Below, piece after piece: positions 13,547-15,351 of a DNA stretch of 15,351 nucleotides. A model generated the notes under the pieces. That model worked only from the letters and a program-made list of their open reading frames with translations, made no database searches and was not told the DNA's origin. The first letter of the stretch is position 1. Each line of letters begins with the position of its first letter. Source of the DNA: Dehalococcoidia bacterium (GTDB lineage: Bacteria; Chloroflexota; Dehalococcoidia; SM23-28-2; RBG-16-64-32); assembly GCA_030690405.1 (NCBI GenBank), contig JAUYGU010000122.1, positions 1-15,351 of the forward strand. The letters run 5' to 3'. Made by a program: the position numbers and the translations under genes.

Positions 13547-14986
13547 ATGGCCGACGCTACGAAGACCGAAAAGAAGATCGACCGCAAGGCGCGGCTAAAG
13601 ATACCGCCGCAGCCCGTCCCCAAGCAGGACCCGAAGGCGCGGGTCAAGAACTGGCAGGAGGTCTACCTGGGCTACGACCTCCCCGCCGCGCGAATAGAGG
13701 CGACCCGCTGCATCCAGTGCCCGGCCGCCCCCTGCCAGAAGGCCTGCCCGCTCCACAACGATATCCCCGGTGCCCTGCTCAAGCTGGAGGAGGGCGACGT
13801 CATGGGCGCCGCCGAGGTGTTCCGCGCCACCAACCCAGCCCCCGACATGTGCGGCCGCCTCTGCCCCCAGGAATCCCTGTGCGAGGGCGACTGCGTCGTC
13901 GGCAAGGTGGCCATACCCGTAGCCATCGGCAAGCTGGAAGCGTTCATCGCTGACCAGCAGCAGGCGGCGGGACGGCCCATCCCCGAGCTCCCCACGCCGA
14001 CGGGCAAGCGGGTGGCCGTTGTCGGCTCCGGGCCCGCCGGCCTGGCCGTCGCCGAGCAGCTCGCCCGGCACGGGCACGGCGTCAAGGTCTTCGAGGCCTG
14101 GCCGCGGCCCGGCGGCGTCCTCCGCTACGGCATCCCCGACTTCAAGATGGACAAGCGCCACGTGGACGACCAGGTGGAGCACCTGCACCGGCTCGGCGTC
14201 CAGTTCGCCTTCAACGTGCGCGTCGGCTACGACGTGACGATCGACGCCCTGCTCGCCGAGGGGTTCGACGCCGTGTTCCTGGGCCAGGGCGCCGGCCAGG
14301 GGAACCGGCTGAACGTCCCCGGCGAGGAGCTGGCCGGCATCCACATGGCGACCGAGTTCCTGGTCCGCCTCAACCTCCCGCCGGAGGAGCTGCCGGACCA
14401 CCTGCGGGAGCCGCTGGACACCGGCAAGCGGGTCGTGGTGATCGGCGGCGGCGACACGGCGATGGACTGCGTCCGCTCCGCCGTCCGCTCCGGCGCCGCC
14501 GAGGTGGTGTGCGCCTACCGCCGCACGGAGGCCGAGATGGGCGGCCGCGAGGAGGAGCGCCGCCATGCAAACGAGGAGGGCGTTCGCTTCCTCTACCGAA
14601 CGGCCCCGGTCCGGTTCGTCGGCGGCGACGACGGGCGCGTGAAGGCCGTGCGCCTCCAGCGCATCGAGCTGGGCGAGCCGGACGAGTCGGGGCGGCCGAA
14701 GCCGGTGCCGCTGATCGGCTCCGAGTTCGAGGAGCCGGCGGACACCGCAGTCATCGCCATCGGCTACAAGGTGGAGAAGCTGCTGTTCCAGGCGACGCCG
14801 GGGCTGGAGGCGTCGGAGTGGGGCACCGTGGCCGCCGACGAGGGCGGCCGGACCAGCCGCGAGGGCGTCTTCGCCGCCGGCGACAGCGTCCGCGGCGCCG
14901 ACCTACTGGTCACCGCCCTGGCCGACGCCAGGCGCGCGGCGGAGGCGATAGACCGCTACCTGCGCGGCGAGAAGGCCGCGGCCTGA
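13547..14986 (+). CDS. GltD/NfnB-like NAD(P)-dependent iron-sulfur flavoprotein oxidoreductase
   Basis: About 479 residues from the ATG at 13547, which has GGAGG 10 bases upstream; an ATG seven codons earlier lies on the -10-like sequence and lacks such a site. The N-terminal ferredoxin-like domain has Cys55, 58, 63, 67 (CIQCPAAPCQKACP) and Cys102, 106, 112, 116 (CGRLCPQESLCEGDC), enough for two [4Fe-4S] clusters. Next come the FAD motif GSGPAG (160-165), the NAD(P) Rossmann motif GGGDTAMD (300-307) and the C-terminal FAD contact FAAGDS. It matches the small subunit of glutamate synthase and the related NfnB/SudA subunits. No large GltB subunit or NfnA partner is adjacent, so the partner is unknown and annotation as glutamate synthase should be treated with care. 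Confidence 0.9.
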   Translation: MADATKTEKKIDRKARLKIPPQPVPKQDPKARVKNWQEVYLGYDLPAARIEATRCIQCPAAPCQKACPLHNDIPGALLKLEEGDVMGAAEVFRATNPAPDMCGRLCPQESLCEGDCVVGKVAIPVAIGKLEAFIADQQQAAGRPIPELPTPTGKRVAVVGSGPAGLAVAEQLARHGHGVKVFEAWPRPGGVLRYGIPDFKMDKRHVDDQVEHLHRLGVQFAFNVRVGYDVTIDALLAEGFDAVFLGQGAGQGNRLNVPGEELAGIHMATEFLVRLNLPPEELPDHLREPLDTGKRVVVIGGGDTAMDCVRSAVRSGAAEVVCAYRRTEAEMGGREEERRHANEEGVRFLYRTAPVRFVGGDDGRVKAVRLQRIELGEPDESGRPKPVPLIGSEFEEPADTAVIAIGYKVEKLLFQATPGLEASEWGTVAADEGGRTSREGVFAAGDSVRGADLLVTALADARRAAEAIDRYLRGEKAAA

Positions 14987-15003
14987 GCGGCAGCCCTCAG
15001 TGC

Positions 15004-15009
15004 TATACT
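15004..15009 (+). promoter_or_regulatory. -10 box of the aspartic protease gene (nearly leaderless)
   Basis: GTGC-TATACT-GG lies 10 bases before the ATG at 15020, in the 33-base gap after the GltD-like gene. There is no Shine-Dalgarno sequence and no clear -35 box. The layout is almost the same as at the BtuF-like gene on the other strand. Confidence 0.45.
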
Positions 15010-15019
15010 GGCAGACGCC

Positions 15020-15351
15020 ATGGGAACGTTCCGCGTACGAATCGAGGTTGGAGACCCGGAAGGAAAGCGCTTCCAGGCGGTGGAAGCGCTGGTAGACACC
15101 GGCGCGACCAACACGGCCTTGCCCTCTTCACTTCTGGCAGAACTCGGCGTGTCGCCGCACACCACTACGGTGTTTGAGCTGGCTGACGGCAGGGAGCTGG
15201 AGCTGGGCGTGGGGCGGACATGGGTAAGAGTGGACGGACAGCAGGAGTTTACCCAGGTCGTATTCGCCGGGGAGGCAACCGAGCCGATCCTCGGCGCCAT
15301 CACACTCGAGGAGATGGGCCTCGCCGTTGACCCCGTCTCGCGCCGCCTCCT
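15020..15351 (+). CDS. Clan AA (retropepsin-like) aspartic protease, 5' part
   Basis: The frame is open from the ATG to the window end, giving 110 residues and two extra bases. It begins MGTFRVRIEVGDPEGKRF and has the catalytic motif VDTGATNTALP with Asp26, where one Asp per subunit implies an active homodimer. A later ADGRELELGVG strand and EPILGAITLEEMGLAVDP are the standard second half of small bacterial clan AA proteases, usually about 120 residues, so only a few residues are probably missing. Such proteins are often found as stand-alone genes, and some lie in toxin-antitoxin-like settings. The cellular target is unknown. No Shine-Dalgarno sequence is seen; a TATACT box 10 bases upstream suggests a leaderless mRNA. 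Confidence 0.82.
   Translation, partial: MGTFRVRIEVGDPEGKRFQAVEALVDTGATNTALPSSLLAELGVSPHTTTVFELADGRELELGVGRTWVRVDGQQEFTQVVFAGEATEPILGAITLEEMGLAVDPVSRRL

Noticed and set aside
13595..14566. Long open frame on the - strand, 323 codons
   Set aside because: It is opposite the GltD-like gene and shows no domain, start signal or hydrophobic pattern of its own.

Overview
The window is a GC-rich (about two thirds G+C by eye), densely coded stretch of a bacterial chromosome with several GTG starts, 4-base stop/start overlaps and lipoproteins. The gene mix (an ECF sigma factor with an RskA-like anti-sigma factor, Zur-ZnuACB, a free-standing GltD-like flavoprotein, a DsbA-like protein on a single membrane anchor) fits a Chloroflexota-type lineage, perhaps Dehalococcoidia, or a related deep GC-rich group. 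This is an inference from style; there is no rRNA gene or marker here to prove it.

Left part (1-5372). The 3' end of an HD-domain protein is followed by a nested palindromic repeat, a peroxiredoxin and an aldehyde dehydrogenase, all on the + strand. Convergent to them, on the - strand, come (in transcription order) a BtuF-like metal/cobalamin-binding protein without a signal peptide, the membrane zinc protease HtpX with a hairpin terminator, and a membrane-anchored DsbA-family thiol oxidoreductase whose N-terminal tail is made of 24-bp tandem repeats.

Middle (about 5400-7722). Base composition drops visibly. Two + strand genes lie here: an exported M23-peptidase-like protein and a propeller-like lipoprotein. 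They are preceded by a TTGACA box and an AT-rich -10 region separated by a run of 13 C residues, which looks like a phase-variable promoter. This small island is the most unusual part of the window.

Right part (7745-15351). An HtrA-type lipoprotein protease diverges from an ECF sigma factor and its zinc-binding membrane anti-sigma factor, an apparent envelope-stress module. Next is a compact zinc-uptake operon, zur-znuA-znuC-znuB. Its promoter carries two tandem 15-bp imperfect palindromes (TGAtAC-N3-GTcTCA) covering the -10 box and the expected transcription start, the natural place for Zur autorepression. An orphan GltD/NfnB-like iron-sulfur flavoprotein and the start of a retropepsin-like (clan AA) aspartic protease end the window.

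No rRNA, tRNA, CRISPR array, transposase or riboswitch was recognised, and no stretch longer than 300 bases lacks a gene. The longest gap is about 160 bases (5373-5533) and holds the poly-C promoter.
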